From Janthinobacterium rivuli (GTDB taxonomy: Bacteria; Pseudomonadota; Gammaproteobacteria; Burkholderiales; Burkholderiaceae_D), in the NCBI RefSeq assembly GCF_029690045.1, contig NZ_CP121464.1:806001-870000 (forward strand): a DNA stretch of 64,000 nucleotides. The letters are read 5' to 3'. Within the stretch, counting starts at the first letter, position 1; the number at the start of each line of letters is the position of its first letter. Below, in pieces: positions 18,193 to 29,080 of this stretch. A program made the translations under genes and the position numbers. The notes below the pieces were generated by a model. It did no database searches and had not been told where the DNA came from. It was given only the letters and a program-made list of their open reading frames with translations.

Positions 18193-19035
18193 TTACTGGC
18201 GCGCATTGCGCAGATTGCCCGGCATCGTACCCGTACTGAAATTGCTGCGCCAGGGATTGATGTCGAGGCCGCCGCGGCGCGTATAGCGCGCATACACGGA
18301 CAGCTTTTGCGGCTTGCACTGACGCAAGATATCGACAAAGATGCGCTCCACGCATTGCTCGTGGAATTCATTGTGCTCGCGGAAACCGATCAGGTAGCGC
18401 AACAGGCTTTCCTGGTCGATCTGCGGTCCCGCATATTCGATCTGCACGCTGCCCCAGTCGGGCTGGCCCGTCACCAGGCAATTCGATTTGAGCAGGTGCG
18501 AAACGAGTTTTTCTTCCACCGGCGCTTCATCCAGGGCGGCTTTCAGCAGCAGCGGCGAGGGCGTGTATTGCGTGATTTCCAGATCCAGGCGGTCGAGCAG
18601 CACGCCGTTGAATTCGCCCATTTTCAGCTTGCCGAAATCTTCCTGCAAGGTCAGTTCCACTTGCACGGGCGCGCCGAAACCGTTCGATAAATCCTGCTTG
18701 AGCAGGGCCAGCAGCGCATCCGCGCTATCGAGCTTGGTCTGGTTGAACGAGTTCAGGTACAGCTTGAACGATTTCGATTCGATGATGTTGGGCGAATCGG
18801 CCGGCGCGCTGACCTTGGCAATGGCCACCTGTGGCTTGCCGCGCTGATTCAGCCACGACAGTTCATACGCATTCCAGATATCGAGGCCGAAGAACGGCAA
18901 GGTGCCGTGCAGTTCCAGCTCGTCGCGCTTGCCCTGGCGCGGAATCGGAAACAGCAATTCCGGCGCGTAATCGGTGCGGTAGGCGGAGCTTTTGCCCAGG
19001 GGAGACAGTTCGGCGAGATCGTTGGTGGTGGTCAT
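18193..19035 (-). CDS. queF: NADPH-dependent 7-cyano-7-deazaguanine reductase
   Basis: 280-aa YqjF/QueF two-domain (unimodular T-fold repeat) enzyme reducing preQ0 to preQ1 in queuosine tRNA modification. The thioimide-forming Cys186 is in [14 protein letters not shown], with Asp193 as the proton donor, and the E(S/T)KS(F/L)K substrate signature is at 86-91 (ESKSFK). The start at 19035 ([20 protein letters not shown]) matches the family N-terminus. No other queuosine gene is nearby. Confidence 0.95.
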   Translation of the reverse strand: MTTTNDLAELSPLGKSSAYRTDYAPELLFPIPRQGKRDELELHGTLPFFGLDIWNAYELSWLNQRGKPQVAIAKVSAPADSPNIIESKSFKLYLNSFNQTKLDSADALLALLKQDLSNGFGAPVQVELTLQEDFGKLKMGEFNGVLLDRLDLEITQYTPSPLLLKAALDEAPVEEKLVSHLLKSNCLVTGQPDWGSVQIEYAGPQIDQESLLRYLIGFREHNEFHEQCVERIFVDILRQCKPQKLSVYARYTRRGGLDINPWRSNFSTGTMPGNLRNARQ

Positions 19036-19098
19036 GGTCGTGTGGCGTAGTTCGGTCAAGGACGCATGGTAGCCTATTTCAACCCAACGGCAAGGACC

Positions 19099-19125
19099 GG
19101 GGTCAGACCCGACGGGTCTGACCCC
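19099..19125. repeat. Inverted repeat GGGGTCAGACCC-N3-GGGTCTGACCCC (copy 2)
   Basis: Perfect 12-bp inverted arms around GAC, located 28 bp beyond the ilvA stop and upstream of queF. It shares its left arm with the copy at 16359-16385. Both copies lie just downstream of a minus-strand stop codon. Confidence 0.85.
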
Positions 19126-19153
19126 AGCATGTGCAGTTGGGTTATTTCCCCAT

Positions 19154-20689
19154 TTACCCCAGGAATAATTTGTACACGGGATTGCTGCTCTCATCCCAAT
19201 AACGGTACCCCAGGGTATCGAGGAAGCGGGCGAACTCTCCCATCTCGTCTGGCGGCACTTGCAGGCCGATCAGGATGCGGCCCACGTCGCCGCCCTGGCT
19301 GCGGTAGTGGCAAAGTGAAATATTCCAGTTCGGCGCCATGCTGTCGAGGAAGCGCATCAGTGCGCCCGGCCGTTCGGGGAACTCGAAGCGGTACAGCAAC
19401 TCGTCCTGCGCCAGCCGGCTCTTGCCGCCTACCAGGTGGCGGATGTGCGACTTGGCCAGTTCGTCGTGGGTCAGGTCCAGGGTCTTGAATTCGTGTTCCT
19501 CGAAGGTCTTGGCCAGCACGCTCGACTCATGCCGGTCGGCAATTTGAATGCCGACGAACACGTGCGCGGCTTTTTCATCGCTGATGCGATAGTTGAATTC
19601 CGTCACGTTGCGCGCGCCGATGAGCGAGCAGAAGCGCTTGAAGCTTCCCCGCTGTTCGCGCATGGTGACGGCAAACACGGCTTCGCGGAACTCGCCCAGT
19701 TCGGCCCGTTCCGCCACAAAACGCAGCCGGTCGAAATTCATGTTCGCGCCGCTGGCGATGGTGACCAGGGTTTCATTGTTGACAGGATGCTTGGTCAGGC
19801 TGGCCCGTTCCACATAGGCTTTGGCGCCGGCGATGGCCAGGGCGCCCGATGGTTCCAGGATGGAGCGCGTATCCGTAAACACATCCTTGATGGCGGCGCA
19901 GATGGCATCCGTGTCGACCGTGATGATTTCATCGACATATGCCTGCACCAGGCGGAAGGTTTCCTCGCCGGCAAGGCGCACTGCCGTGCCATCGGCAAAC
20001 AGGCCCACGTCATTCAGGGTCACGCGTTCGCCCGCTTTCAGCGAACGGGCCATGGCATTCGAATCGACGCTTTGCACGCCGATGATCTTGATGTCGGGAC
20101 TAATCTGTTTCACGTAGGCGGCAATGCCGGCGATCAAGCCGCCGCCGCCGATGGGGGCGAAGATGGCGTGGATGGGGCCGGCATGCTGGCGCAGGATTTC
20201 CATGCCGATCGTGCCCTGGCCGGCGATCACGTCCGGGTCGTCGAACGGGTGCACAAAGGTCAGCTTCTGTTCCTTTTCCAGGGTCAGCGCATGGTTGTAG
20301 GCATCCGTGTAGGACTCGCCGTGCAGCACCACTTCCACGTTCACGCCGCCGCGCCCCTTGACCGCCTCGACTTTCACCAGCGGCGTGGTGGTCGGCATGA
20401 CGATGACGGCGCGGCAACCCATGCGCGCGGCCGACAGGGCCACACCCTGGGCGTGGTTGCCGGCCGAGGCGCAAATCACGCCGCGCTTGCGTTCCGCTTC
20501 GCTGAGCTTGGACATCTTGTTGTAGGCGCCACGAATCTTGAAACTGAACACGCTTTGCATGTCTTCGCGCTTGAAGTAAATCTGGTTGTTCAGGCGCTGC
20601 GACAGGGCAGGGGCCAGTTCCAGCGGCGTTTCAGTAGCGACGTCATAGACGCGGGCGGTCAGGATTTTCTTGAGGTAGTCGATGTTCAT
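19154..20689 (-). CDS. ilvA: Threonine ammonia-lyase, biosynthetic
   Basis: 511-aa PLP enzyme converting L-threonine to 2-oxobutanoate, the first step of isoleucine synthesis. The PLP Lys51 is in [13 protein letters not shown] and the phosphate-binding loop is GGGGLIAG. The C-terminal third (from about residue 330) carries two ACT-like regulatory modules ([37 protein letters not shown]), so it is the isoleucine-inhibited biosynthetic form. The start is at ATG 20689. Confidence 0.95.
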   Translation of the reverse strand: MNIDYLKKILTARVYDVATETPLELAPALSQRLNNQIYFKREDMQSVFSFKIRGAYNKMSKLSEAERKRGVICASAGNHAQGVALSAARMGCRAVIVMPTTTPLVKVEAVKGRGGVNVEVVLHGESYTDAYNHALTLEKEQKLTFVHPFDDPDVIAGQGTIGMEILRQHAGPIHAIFAPIGGGGLIAGIAAYVKQISPDIKIIGVQSVDSNAMARSLKAGERVTLNDVGLFADGTAVRLAGEETFRLVQAYVDEIITVDTDAICAAIKDVFTDTRSILEPSGALAIAGAKAYVERASLTKHPVNNETLVTIASGANMNFDRLRFVAERAELGEFREAVFAVTMREQRGSFKRFCSLIGARNVTEFNYRISDEKAAHVFVGIQIADRHESSVLAKTFEEHEFKTLDLTHDELAKSHIRHLVGGKSRLAQDELLYRFEFPERPGALMRFLDSMAPNWNISLCHYRSQGGDVGRILIGLQVPPDEMGEFARFLDTLGYRYWDESSNPVYKLFLG

Positions 20690-20852
20690 AGTCTGCAAGC
20701 AAGTGATTCTGGGCCAGAAAGGGTCTGGAGCGTGTCGGGCGATAGCGGCGGCGCCGCGGCGGATAGCCTGGCGACAATAATGCTCTGTGGAACTGCGGGC
20801 GGGTATGCCTTTGCCGGCCGTCGCGGATTGTGCGGCGCGCAAGCTGCTCTTC

Positions 20853-20860
20853 ATTATAAT
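20853..20860. promoter_or_regulatory. Candidate shared -10 region (ATTATAAT) for ilvA and the DedA-like gene
   Basis: ATTATAAT contains TATAAT on both strands, between the divergent genes ilvA (start 20689) and the DedA-like gene (start 20891). Neither strand has a good -35 at the usual spacing. Confidence 0.35.
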
Positions 20861-20890
20861 GGAGAGCCTTACCGCATCGTGAAGTGTTCC

Positions 20891-21382
20891 ATGATCGAAT
20901 CCGCAATCGCCTGGCTGCTGCAGCTGATCGCAGCGCCGGAAGTCGGGCTGACATCGGTCTTTCTGATCAGCTTTATTTCCGCCACCTTGTTGCCGCTCGG
21001 CTCGGAACCGGCCGTCTTTGCCGTCATCAAGGCCAATCCCGCGCTGTTCTGGGCCGCCATCGGCGTCGCCACCCTGGGCAACACCCTGGGCGGCATCGTC
21101 GACTACTGGCTCGGCTACCGGGCCAAGCAGGCGTTTGCCAAGGAGCGCGACACGCGCTGGTTCCGCTGGCTGGCCCGCTATGGCGCCAAGACCATGCTGC
21201 TGGCCTGGCTGCCCATCGTGGGCGACCCCCTGTGCACCCTGGCAGGCTGGCTCAAGCTGCCGTTCTGGCCCAGCGTGGCCTACATGGCCGTCGGCAAGTG
21301 CGCGCGCTACCTGACCATGACGGGCTTGCTGCTCTACGTTCCTGATGGCGTATGGCACCGGATTGGACAAATGCTGGCGTAG
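20891..21382 (+). CDS. YqaA/DedA-like small inner-membrane protein
   Basis: 163-aa membrane protein of the SNARE-associated/DedA superfamily (YqaA type). It has a hydrophobic N-terminus, the family pattern around ATLLPLGSEPAVFAVIKANP, then ATLGNTLGGIVDYWLGYRAK with the GN-x-G-x4-Y motif, and LLAWLPIVGDPLCTLAGWLK. Family members are linked to lipid scrambling and membrane homeostasis. The specific role is unknown. The start ATG 20891 has no strong ribosome-binding site. Confidence 0.82.
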   Translation: MIESAIAWLLQLIAAPEVGLTSVFLISFISATLLPLGSEPAVFAVIKANPALFWAAIGVATLGNTLGGIVDYWLGYRAKQAFAKERDTRWFRWLARYGAKTMLLAWLPIVGDPLCTLAGWLKLPFWPSVAYMAVGKCARYLTMTGLLLYVPDGVWHRIGQMLA

Positions 21383-21650
21383 TGGCACGCAAACGGGGCG
21401 TAATGCAACGCCAGTTTGCCCCATTTTTGGGCAGTTCGATAGTTTGTAGTAGAGTCCTGTTCTTGGCATTTTTGCGTCGAAAAATCAGCAAGACTGGTTT
21501 TTTATTCATGAAAAATAGGGCTTTTCCGTATTTGCTATGGTAGTGGATGAGGTGCTTAAACCTTGGGCGGAATAAGGCTGTTCCCGCATGGTGCGGCGCA
21601 ATAAGATAAAATGGGTCTTTAGGGTCCAGTCCACATCGTCACCACACTCC

Positions 21651-24600
21651 ATGAACGCTCCCGCACATATCCAAGCTTTACTGGCAGAAACGCCCAATGG
21701 TCCCGCAGCAAGCCGCCTGCGTGAAATCCCGTATAACTACACGTCGTTTTCCGATCGCGAGATCGTCATACGCCTGTTGGGGGAGGACTCCTGGCGCCTG
21801 CTCGACGAGCTGCGCGGCGCCCGCCAGACGGGCCGTTCGGCCCGCATGCTGTACGAGGTGCTGGGCGACATCTGGGTCGTGCGCCGCAATCCCTACCTGC
21901 AGGATGACTTGCTCGACAATCCGAAGCGCCGCCAGGGCTTGATCGATGCCTTGCATCACCGCCTGGCCGAAGTCGACAAACGCCGCCTGGGCATCGATGC
22001 GGCCGGCGGCGACGTCGCTGCCAGTGGCGAAGCGCCGGAAGTCGCCAAGGCGCGCAGCGCCAATGTGGAGCTGCTGCTGAAAGCGGCCAGCAAGGCCGTG
22101 GCCGACTTTGGCGACGAATTCCGCAAGACCTATGACTTGCGCAAGCGCACGGTCAAAGTGCTGGGCCGCTACACGGAAAAGCACAATGTGCGTTTCGACG
22201 GCATGACGCGCGTGTCGCACGTGACGGACGCCACCGACTGGCGCGTGGAATACCCGTTCGTCGTGCTCACGCCCGACACGGAAGAGGAAATGGCCGGCCT
22301 GGTCAAGGGCTGTATCGAGCTGGGGCTGACCATCATCCCGCGCGGCGGCGGCACCGGCTACACGGGCGGCGCGATTCCATTGACGCCGATGTCGGCCGTC
22401 ATCAACACGGAAAAACTCATCACCCTGGGCGCCGTGGAAATGACGGTCTTGCCGGGATTGAGCCACGAATACGCGACCATCAATTCGGGCGCGGGCGTGA
22501 TCACGAATAAAGTGTCGGAAGCGGCGGAGAAGGCCGGCTTCGTCTTCGCCGTCGACCCGACCTCGGCGCACGCTTCATGCATCGGCGGCAACGTCGCCAT
22601 GAATGCGGGCGGCAAGAAAGCCGTGCTGTGGGGCACGGCGCTGGACAACCTGGCCTCGTGGCGCATGGTCGACCCGAACGGCGACTGGCTCGACGTCACC
22701 CGCCTCGACCATAATCTGGGCAAGATCCACGATATCGCGCTGGCACGTTTCCAGCTGGAATGGCGTCACCCGAGCACGCGCGACGCAAGCAAACCGAACG
22801 CGCCGTTCAAGACGGAAATCCTGGAAATTCCTGGCCGCAAGTTCCGTAAAGAGGGCCTGGGCAAGGACGTCACCGATAAATTCCTCGCCGGTTTGCCGGG
22901 CATCCAGAAAGAGGGTTGCGACGGCCTGATCACGTCGGCGCGCTGGATTTTGCACAAGATGCCGAAATTCGCCCGCACCGTCTGCCTGGAATTCTTTGGC
23001 CAGGCGCGCGATGCGATTCCGTCGATCGTGGAAATCAAGGATTACCTGGATGGTTTGCCGGCCAAGGGCGAGCAATATACAACCATCCGCCTGGCGGGCC
23101 TGGAACACCTGGACGAGCGCTACCTGCGCGCCGTCGGCTACGCCACCAAGTCGAAGCGGGGCGTGTTGCCAAAGATGGCCCTGTTTGGCGACATCGTCGG
23201 CGACGATGAAAACGCCGTTGCACAAGCGGCGTCGGAAGTGGTGCGCATCGCCAACACCCGCGTGGGCGAAGGTTTTGTGGCCGTCAGCCCGGAAGCGCGC
23301 AAGAAATTCTGGTTAGATCGTGCCCGCACGGCCGCGATCGCCAAGCACACCAACGCTTTTAAAATCAATGAAGACGTCGTCATTCCCCTGAACCGCATGG
23401 GCGAATACACGGATGGCATCGAGCGCATCAATATCGAACTGTCGATCAAGAACAAGCTGCAACTGGCCGACGCCCTGAGCGAATTCTTTGGCAAAGGTAA
23501 TTTGCCAGTAGGCAAGAGCGACGATGCGTCCGACGACCGCGTCGACGATGCGGAAATGCTGGGCGACCGCGCCGAGCAGGCACAACAGCTGCTGGCCCAA
23601 GTCACGGCCCGCTGGACCTATCTGCTGGCCCAGCTGGACCGTCCGCTGGCGGACGTGAAGGGCGAATTGGCCGAACTGGGCATGGAGCGCTTGCTGCCCG
23701 TGTTCGATGCGCGCCTGGAAACGCAGCCGGACGCCACCCTGTTCGACGTGGTGCAGGACCGCACCGTACGCATTACCTGGAAGCAAGAGATCCGCGCCCA
23801 GCTGCGCCAGATCTTCAACGGCGCCGCCTTCAAACTGATTCTCGACGAGGCCACCGCCATCCATGCGCGCATCTTGCGTTCGCGCGTGTTTGTCGCGCTG
23901 CACATGCATGCGGGCGACGGCAACGTGCACACGAACTTGCCCGTCAACTCGGACAATTACGAAATGCTGCAGGACGCCCACGAAGCCGTGGGCCGCATCA
24001 TGATCCTGGCCCGCTCGCTGAACGGCGTCATTTCCGGCGAACATGGCATCGGCATTACCAAGCTGGAATTTTTGACGGAAGAAGAAATCGGCGAATTCCG
24101 CAGCTACAAGCAGCGCATCGATCCTGAAGGCCGTTTTAATAAAGGCAAATTGCTGAACCTGCCAGGCATGGGCGCCGACTTGCGCAATGCCTATACGCCA
24201 TCGTTCGGCCTGATGGGCCATGAATCCTTGATCATGCAGCAAAGCGATATCGGCGCCATCGCCGACAGCGTCAAGGATTGCTTGCGTTGCGGCAAGTGCA
24301 AGCCCGTGTGCTCGACCCACGTGCCGCGCGCCAACTTGCTGTATTCGCCACGCGACAAGATTTTGGCGACCTCGTCGCTGATCGAAGCCTTCCTGTACGA
24401 AGAGCAGACGCGGCGCGGTATTTCCATCAAGCATTGGGAAGAGTTCGAGGACGTGGCCGACCATTGCACCGTGTGCCATAAATGCGTCACGCCTTGCCCC
24501 GTCAACATCGATTTCGGCGACGTGTCGATGAACATGCGCAACTTGCTGCGCAAGATGGACAAGAAGAGCTTTAATCCAGGCACCAAGGCGACGATGATGT

Positions 24601-25691
24601 TCCTCAACGCCACCGACCCCGTGACCATCAACGCCACGCGCCAGGTCATGATCGGCTGGGGTTACAAGGCGCAGCGCCTGGGCCACGATTTGCTGAAGAA
24701 ATTTGCCAAGAAGCAAACCAAGGCGCCGCCGCCATCGACGGGCAAGCCGCCCGTCAAGGCGCAGGTGATCCATTTTATTAACAAGAAAATGCCGGGCAAC
24801 CTGCCGAAGAAATCGGCGCGCGCGCTGCTCGACATCGAAGATGACAAGGTCATCCCGATCATCCGCAATCCGAAGACGACGACGGCCGATACGGAAGCCG
24901 TGTTCTACTTCCCCGGTTGCGGTTCGGAACGTTTGTTCTCGCAAGTGGGCCTGGCCACACAGGCGATGCTGTGGGAAGTGGGCGTGCAGACGGTCTTGCC
25001 GCCGGGCTACCTGTGCTGCGGTTATCCGCAGCGGGGCGCGGGCGAGTTCGACAAGGCCGAGAAGATGATGACGGATAACCGCGTCCTGTTCCACCGCATG
25101 GCCAACACGCTCAATTACCTAGACATCAAGACGGTGCTCGTCTCGTGCGGCACCTGCTACGACCAGCTGGCAACGTATCAGTTTGAAAAGATTTTCCCCG
25201 GCTGCCGCATCATGGATATCCATGAGTATTTGCTGGAGAAAAACGTCAAGCTGGAAGGCGTCAACGGCACGCGCTATATGTACCACGAGCCATGCCACAA
25301 TCCGATGAAACTGCAGGAGTCTAGCAAGACCATCAATTCCTTGATCAGCACGGTGGATAACGTGAAGATCGAGAAGAATGACCGTTGCTGCGGCGAATCG
25401 GGTTCCCTGGCCGTCACGCGTCCCGACATTTCCACGCAAGTGCGTTTCCGCAAGGAAGAAGAGATGGTCAAGGGCGCCGACAAGCTGCGCGGCGATGGGT
25501 TTACGGGCGACGTGAAAATCCTCACCAGCTGCCCGTCGTGCCTGCAAGGACTCTCGCGCTACAATGACGATTCGGGCACGACTGCCGACTACATCGTCGT
25601 CGAGATCGCCAAACACTTGCTGGGAGAGAACTGGATGCCGGATTACGTGAAACGCGCCAATGACGGCGGCATCGAACGGGTGCTGGTGTAA
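21651..25691 (+). CDS. Very large FAD-binding oxidoreductase with Fe-S and CCG domains (DUF3683 type)
   Basis: 1346-aa predicted D-2-hydroxyacid (lactate or 2-hydroxyglutarate-like) dehydrogenase. Domain order: an N-terminal DUF3683-like region (1-150), an FAD_binding_4/PCMH domain (about 185-400, with [14 protein letters not shown] and [20 protein letters not shown]), an FAD-oxidase C-terminal domain (to about 850, ending [15 protein letters not shown] and [12 protein letters not shown]), and two 4Fe-4S motifs ([11 protein letters not shown] from Cys877 and [11 protein letters not shown] from Cys939). Two CCG heterodisulfide-reductase-type domains follow ([15 protein letters not shown] and [10 protein letters not shown]). 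This is essentially GlcD and GlcF/LldE-type subunits fused in one chain. The substrate is unproven. Its stop overlaps the HIT gene start (TAATG). Confidence 0.9.
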   Translation: MNAPAHIQALLAETPNGPAASRLREIPYNYTSFSDREIVIRLLGEDSWRLLDELRGARQTGRSARMLYEVLGDIWVVRRNPYLQDDLLDNPKRRQGLIDALHHRLAEVDKRRLGIDAAGGDVAASGEAPEVAKARSANVELLLKAASKAVADFGDEFRKTYDLRKRTVKVLGRYTEKHNVRFDGMTRVSHVTDATDWRVEYPFVVLTPDTEEEMAGLVKGCIELGLTIIPRGGGTGYTGGAIPLTPMSAVINTEKLITLGAVEMTVLPGLSHEYATINSGAGVITNKVSEAAEKAGFVFAVDPTSAHASCIGGNVAMNAGGKKAVLWGTALDNLASWRMVDPNGDWLDVTRLDHNLGKIHDIALARFQLEWRHPSTRDASKPNAPFKTEILEIPGRKFRKEGLGKDVTDKFLAGLPGIQKEGCDGLITSARWILHKMPKFARTVCLEFFGQARDAIPSIVEIKDYLDGLPAKGEQYTTIRLAGLEHLDERYLRAVGYATKSKRGVLPKMALFGDIVGDDENAVAQAASEVVRIANTRVGEGFVAVSPEARKKFWLDRARTAAIAKHTNAFKINEDVVIPLNRMGEYTDGIERINIELSIKNKLQLADALSEFFGKGNLPVGKSDDASDDRVDDAEMLGDRAEQAQQLLAQVTARWTYLLAQLDRPLADVKGELAELGMERLLPVFDARLETQPDATLFDVVQDRTVRITWKQEIRAQLRQIFNGAAFKLILDEATAIHARILRSRVFVALHMHAGDGNVHTNLPVNSDNYEMLQDAHEAVGRIMILARSLNGVISGEHGIGITKLEFLTEEEIGEFRSYKQRIDPEGRFNKGKLLNLPGMGADLRNAYTPSFGLMGHESLIMQQSDIGAIADSVKDCLRCGKCKPVCSTHVPRANLLYSPRDKILATSSLIEAFLYEEQTRRGISIKHWEEFEDVADHCTVCHKCVTPCPVNIDFGDVSMNMRNLLRKMDKKSFNPGTKATMMFLNATDPVTINATRQVMIGWGYKAQRLGHDLLKKFAKKQTKAPPPSTGKPPVKAQVIHFINKKMPGNLPKKSARALLDIEDDKVIPIIRNPKTTTADTEAVFYFPGCGSERLFSQVGLATQAMLWEVGVQTVLPPGYLCCGYPQRGAGEFDKAEKMMTDNRVLFHRMANTLNYLDIKTVLVSCGTCYDQLATYQFEKIFPGCRIMDIHEYLLEKNVKLEGVNGTRYMYHEPCHNPMKLQESSKTINSLISTVDNVKIEKNDRCCGESGSLAVTRPDISTQVRFRKEEEMVKGADKLRGDGFTGDVKILTSCPSCLQGLSRYNDDSGTTADYIVVEIAKHLLGENWMPDYVKRANDGGIERVLV

Positions 25692-26140
25692 TGTCCGCGC
25701 CTTGCGATCTGTGCAGCTTGCTCGACGGCTACGCCAACAAGCAAGGTCTGGAGACCTTGCTGTGGCGCAGCGAGCGCCTGTCTGTCGTGGCCGTTGATGA
25801 CGCCGCCTATCCCGGCTTTTGCCGTGTGATCTGGAACAAGCACGTGAAGGAAATGACGGATTTGACGCCGGGCGAGCGCAACTATGTCATGGAAGTCGTG
25901 TGGCAAGTCGAGCTGGCCGTGCGTGAAGTGATGCAGCCGGAAAAGGTCAACGTGGCCAGTTTCGGCAACATGACGCCGCACGTGCACTGGCACGTGATTC
26001 CCCGCTACCGCGACGACGCGCATTTCCCGAACCCCAGCTGGGCCGTGGTCCAGCGCGAGACGGCGCCGGAAGTCCTGGCCGCGCGCCGCGCGCTGCTGCC
26101 GGCCTTGCGCGACGCCATCATTCAACGTTTATCCGCATAA
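25691..26140 (+). CDS. HIT family nucleotide hydrolase
   Basis: 149-aa histidine-triad protein. The catalytic motif HVHWHVIPR has His97, His99 and His101. Proteins of this family hydrolyse nucleoside phosphoramidates or dinucleotides. An N-terminal CDLC pair is also present. It overlaps the preceding dehydrogenase by one base and is followed 9 bp later by the DUF971 gene, forming a three-gene unit. The physiological substrate is unknown. Confidence 0.9.
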   Translation: MSAPCDLCSLLDGYANKQGLETLLWRSERLSVVAVDDAAYPGFCRVIWNKHVKEMTDLTPGERNYVMEVVWQVELAVREVMQPEKVNVASFGNMTPHVHWHVIPRYRDDAHFPNPSWAVVQRETAPEVLAARRALLPALRDAIIQRLSA

Positions 26141-26149
26141 AGTATCGTC

Positions 26150-26599
26150 ATGACTGAAAAAACAGCAACACCGCAACCGACCGGCTTGACCGTGCACAAC
26201 CAGTCGCGCGTGCTCGACGTGGCGTTCGATGATGGCAGCGAATTTGTCTTGCCGTTCGAATACCTGCGCGTGTATTCGCCGTCGGCCGAAGTGCAGGGCC
26301 ATGGCAAGGGCCAGGAAACCTTGCAATTAGGTAAACGCCTGGTCGGCATCACGGGCCTGGAGCCGGTCGGCAACTACGCCGTGCAGCCTACTTTCAGCGA
26401 TGGCCACAATTCCGGCCTGTACACCTGGGCCTATTTGTACAAGCTGGGCGCGGAAAAAGACAAACTGTGGCAAGCCTATCTGGACCAGCTGGCGGCAGCC
26501 GGCTACCCGGGCGACAGCGGCCGCGACGCGAAGGCCGACATGACGGTCAAGCAATCTTCCGGCCACGTGCACGGACCGAGCTGCGGCCACAAACACTGA
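26150..26599 (+). CDS. DUF971 domain protein
   Basis: 149-aa protein with the DUF971 (gamma-butyrobetaine hydroxylase N-terminal-like) fold: DVAFDDGSEFVLPFEYLRVYSPSA, then VGNYAVQPTFSDGHNSGLYTW. Members occur near Fe-S and ubiquinone genes. The His/Cys-rich C-terminus (HVHGPSCGHKH) could bind metal. It is co-transcribed with the HIT protein and the large dehydrogenase, and followed by a terminator and then the DGPF gene. The molecular function is not established. Confidence 0.85.
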   Translation: MTEKTATPQPTGLTVHNQSRVLDVAFDDGSEFVLPFEYLRVYSPSAEVQGHGKGQETLQLGKRLVGITGLEPVGNYAVQPTFSDGHNSGLYTWAYLYKLGAEKDKLWQAYLDQLAAAGYPGDSGRDAKADMTVKQSSGHVHGPSCGHKH

Positions 26600-26655
26600 G
26601 GTGAGAAAATAATGCGGTAATCTGTCGGATAACCGCCGCCCCGTTCGTCGTATGA

Positions 26656-26684
26656 ATGCCCGCGCTTGCGGGCATTTTTCTTTT
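26656..26684 (+). terminator. Intrinsic terminator after the DUF971 gene
   Basis: Perfect 8-bp stem ATGCCCGC/GCGGGCAT with loop GCTT, followed by TTTTTCTTTT. It lies between 26599 and the DGPF gene start at 26697. Confidence 0.85.
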
Positions 26685-26696
26685 GGAGAAGAGACT

Positions 26697-27041
26697 ATGG
26701 AATACCTGATCCTGATCTACGCCGACGAGGCGCGCTATGAATCCATGGAAGAGGGCCAGATGGCCAGTCTGATGGCCGACTTTGCCAGCTATACGAAGGA
26801 CCTGGAGGCGGCCGGCGTGCTGCGCGGCGGGGCCGAACTGGCGCCCGTGGCCAGTGCCACCAGCGTGCGGGTGCGCAATGGCAAGCCCGTCATCACGGAT
26901 GGGCCGTTCGCGGAAACCAAGGAGCAGCTGGGCGGCTACTATCTGCTCGCCTGTGCCAACCTGGACGAGGCGCTGGCCTGGGCCGGGCGTTGTCCGGTGG
27001 CTTCCTTGGGCACCATTGAAGTACGGCCTGTCACGGCATAA
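26697..27041 (+). CDS. YCII/DGPF domain protein, partner of the ECF42 sigma factor
   Basis: 114-aa small protein with the YCII-related fold and the DGPF signature (VITDGPFAETKEQLGGYYLL). DGPF proteins are encoded next to ECF42 sigma factors in many phyla and are thought to be their targets or partners. Their biochemical role is not settled. GGAGAAGAG precedes ATG 26697. The sigma factor gene starts 2 bp after the stop, so the two are one operon. Confidence 0.88.
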   Translation: MEYLILIYADEARYESMEEGQMASLMADFASYTKDLEAAGVLRGGAELAPVASATSVRVRNGKPVITDGPFAETKEQLGGYYLLACANLDEALAWAGRCPVASLGTIEVRPVTA

Positions 27042-27043
27042 AC

Positions 27044-28285
27044 ATGGCCGGCGACGCCCTGTCGGCCGTCGAACACGTCTTTCGCCAGGAAAGGGGCAGG
27101 GTGCTGGCCGGCCTGATGCGGCGTTTCGGCGACCTGGGCCTGGTGGAAGATGTGTTGCAGGAAGCGTGCCGCAAGGCGCTGGAATTGTGGCCGCGCACGG
27201 GCATCCCGTCCAATCCCGCGGCCTGGCTCAGTTCCGTGGCACGCAATGCGGGCCTCGATCACGTGCGCCGGGCAGGCAAGAGCGTCGGCGAGGCCGAGGC
27301 CGTGTTCTCCGGCCTGCCGGCGCCCGTGATTGAAGAAGCGCACGCCATCGAAGACGACCGCCTGCGCCTGCTGTTCATTTGCTGCCATCCCGCGCTGGTG
27401 CCCGAGGCGCAGGTGGCGCTGGCCCTGCGCACCCTGTGTGGCCTGTCCACGGGCGAGATCGCACGCGCCTTCGGCCTGGCGGAAGCGGCCCTGTCGCAGC
27501 GGCTGTTGCGCGCCAGGCGCAAGATCGCCGAAGCGTGCATCCCCTTTGAGTTGCCACCTGAGCAAGAATTGCAGCCACGGCTGGCGCAAGTGCTGCACGT
27601 GATTTACCTGGTGTTCAGCGAAGGCTATTGCGCCAGCGGCGGCGACACCCTGCTGCGCGCGGACCTGTGCGCGGAAGCGCTGCGCCTGGGGCGGCTGCTC
27701 GACTGTCTGCAGCCTGGGCAGCCGGAAGTGCAGGGGCTATTGGCCCTGATGCTGCTGCAGGCGTCGCGCGGCCCGGCCCGTCTGTCGCCCGAGGGTTTTC
27801 TGCTGACGCTGGAAGAGCAGGAGCGGCGCCTGTGGGATGGCGGCCTGATTGCCGAGGGACTGGCGCTGCTGGAACTGGCCTTGCCGGCGCGCGCACCGGG
27901 GCCATATCAGTTGCAGGCCGCCATTGCCGCCTTGCACGCCAAAGCGCCCACGGCCAGCCAGACGGACTGGCGCCAGATCAGCGCCCTGTATGGCGCCTTG
28001 CTGCGGCACAAGCCGGAACCCTTGATTTTGCTCAATGCCGTCATCGCCTGCGCCATGGAGCATGGGGCAGCACACGGGCTGGCGTGGCTCGATCGCCTGG
28101 AAACCGTGCCCAGCCTGGCGCTATCGCATTATCTGCACGCGGCTCGCGCCGACTTGCTGCGCCGCCAGGGTGACCGGCCGGGGGCGCTGGCGGCATACGC
28201 GCGGGCGGCCATGCTGGCTGCGAATGCAGTGGAAAGGCAATACCTTCTCCGGCGTCACGGGGAAATGCGCCTGCCGCTTGTATAA
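27044..28285 (+). CDS. ECF sigma factor with long C-terminal helical extension (ECF42 type)
   Basis: 413-aa sigma-70 family ECF factor. Sigma region 2 is at about residues 15-85 ([37 protein letters not shown]) and region 4 at about 115-165 ([28 protein letters not shown]). A SnoaL-free, TPR-like helical extension of about 230 residues follows. No anti-sigma gene is adjacent. In ECF42 the C-terminal extension itself is required for activity. It sits directly after the DGPF gene, the diagnostic pairing. The stop TAA lies inside a candidate promoter for ubiE. Confidence 0.9.
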   Translation: MAGDALSAVEHVFRQERGRVLAGLMRRFGDLGLVEDVLQEACRKALELWPRTGIPSNPAAWLSSVARNAGLDHVRRAGKSVGEAEAVFSGLPAPVIEEAHAIEDDRLRLLFICCHPALVPEAQVALALRTLCGLSTGEIARAFGLAEAALSQRLLRARRKIAEACIPFELPPEQELQPRLAQVLHVIYLVFSEGYCASGGDTLLRADLCAEALRLGRLLDCLQPGQPEVQGLLALMLLQASRGPARLSPEGFLLTLEEQERRLWDGGLIAEGLALLELALPARAPGPYQLQAAIAALHAKAPTASQTDWRQISALYGALLRHKPEPLILLNAVIACAMEHGAAHGLAWLDRLETVPSLALSHYLHAARADLLRRQGDRPGALAAYARAAMLAANAVERQYLLRRHGEMRLPLV

Positions 28286-28286
28286 T
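28281..28286 (+). promoter_or_regulatory. Candidate -10 box for ubiE
   Basis: Perfect TATAAT overlapping the stop codon of the ECF gene, 29 bp before the ubiE ATG. The -35 is weak, so this is a candidate only. Confidence 0.4.
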
Positions 28287-28314
28287 GCTCCCAAGTTCAA
28301 ACAGACTGCCTACC

Positions 28315-29049
28315 ATGACCAATACGACCCATTTCGGATACAAAACAGTTGCAGAAGACGACAAAGTGCGCGAAGTCGCCAAGGTGTTCCATTCCGTCGC
28401 TGCCAAATACGACGTGATGAACGACTTGATGTCGGGCGGGCTGCACCGTCTGTGGAAGACGTTCACCATTGCCAACGCGGGCGTGCGCCCCGGTTTCAAG
28501 GTGCTCGACATCGCCGGCGGTACGGGCGACCTGTCGAAGGCATTCGCCAAGCAGGCGGGCCCTACCGGCGAAGTCTGGTTGACCGATATCAATGAATCGA
28601 TGTTGCGCGTGGGCCGCGACCGCCTCTTGAATCGCGGCTTGCTCACCCCCACCATGTTGTGTGACGCGGAAAAACTGCCATTCCCCGACAATTATTTCGA
28701 CCGTGTCAGCGTGGCCTTTGGCCTGCGCAACATGACGCACAAGGATGTGGCGCTGGCGGAAATGCGCCGCGTGCTGAAACCGGGCGGCAAGCTGCTGGTG
28801 CTGGAGTTTTCCAAGGTGGCGGCGCCCCTGCAAAAGCCGTACGACCTGTATTCGTTCTCGGTCTTGCCGTGGTTCGGACAGAAAATCGCCGGCGACGCGG
28901 AAAGCTACCGCTACCTGGCCGAATCGATCCGCATGCACCCGGACCAGGAAACCCTCAAAACCATGATGGAAACGGCGGGCCTGGAACGCGTGCAGTACTA
29001 CAATTTGACGGCAGGTATTGCCGCTTTGCACACCGGTATCAAGATGTAA
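28315..29049 (+). CDS. ubiE: Ubiquinone/menaquinone C-methyltransferase
   Basis: 244-aa SAM-dependent methyltransferase that methylates C2 of the demethoxy-quinol ring in ubiquinone synthesis. Motif I is [14 protein letters not shown]. The UbiE signatures ([36 protein letters not shown], and [12 protein letters not shown]) are intact. ATG 28315 begins [12 protein letters not shown], the conserved start. It heads the ubiE - Tim44-like - ubiJ - ubiB block. Confidence 0.96.
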   Translation: MTNTTHFGYKTVAEDDKVREVAKVFHSVAAKYDVMNDLMSGGLHRLWKTFTIANAGVRPGFKVLDIAGGTGDLSKAFAKQAGPTGEVWLTDINESMLRVGRDRLLNRGLLTPTMLCDAEKLPFPDNYFDRVSVAFGLRNMTHKDVALAEMRRVLKPGGKLLVLEFSKVAAPLQKPYDLYSFSVLPWFGQKIAGDAESYRYLAESIRMHPDQETLKTMMETAGLERVQYYNLTAGIAALHTGIKM

Positions 29050-29080
29050 TGCATCAACGTTGGTGATTTTAGGAGATGGA

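Noticed and set aside
23313..25094. Antisense frame opposite the large dehydrogenase
   Set aside because: Same shadow-frame composition. The sense protein has intact FAD and Fe-S motifs throughout.
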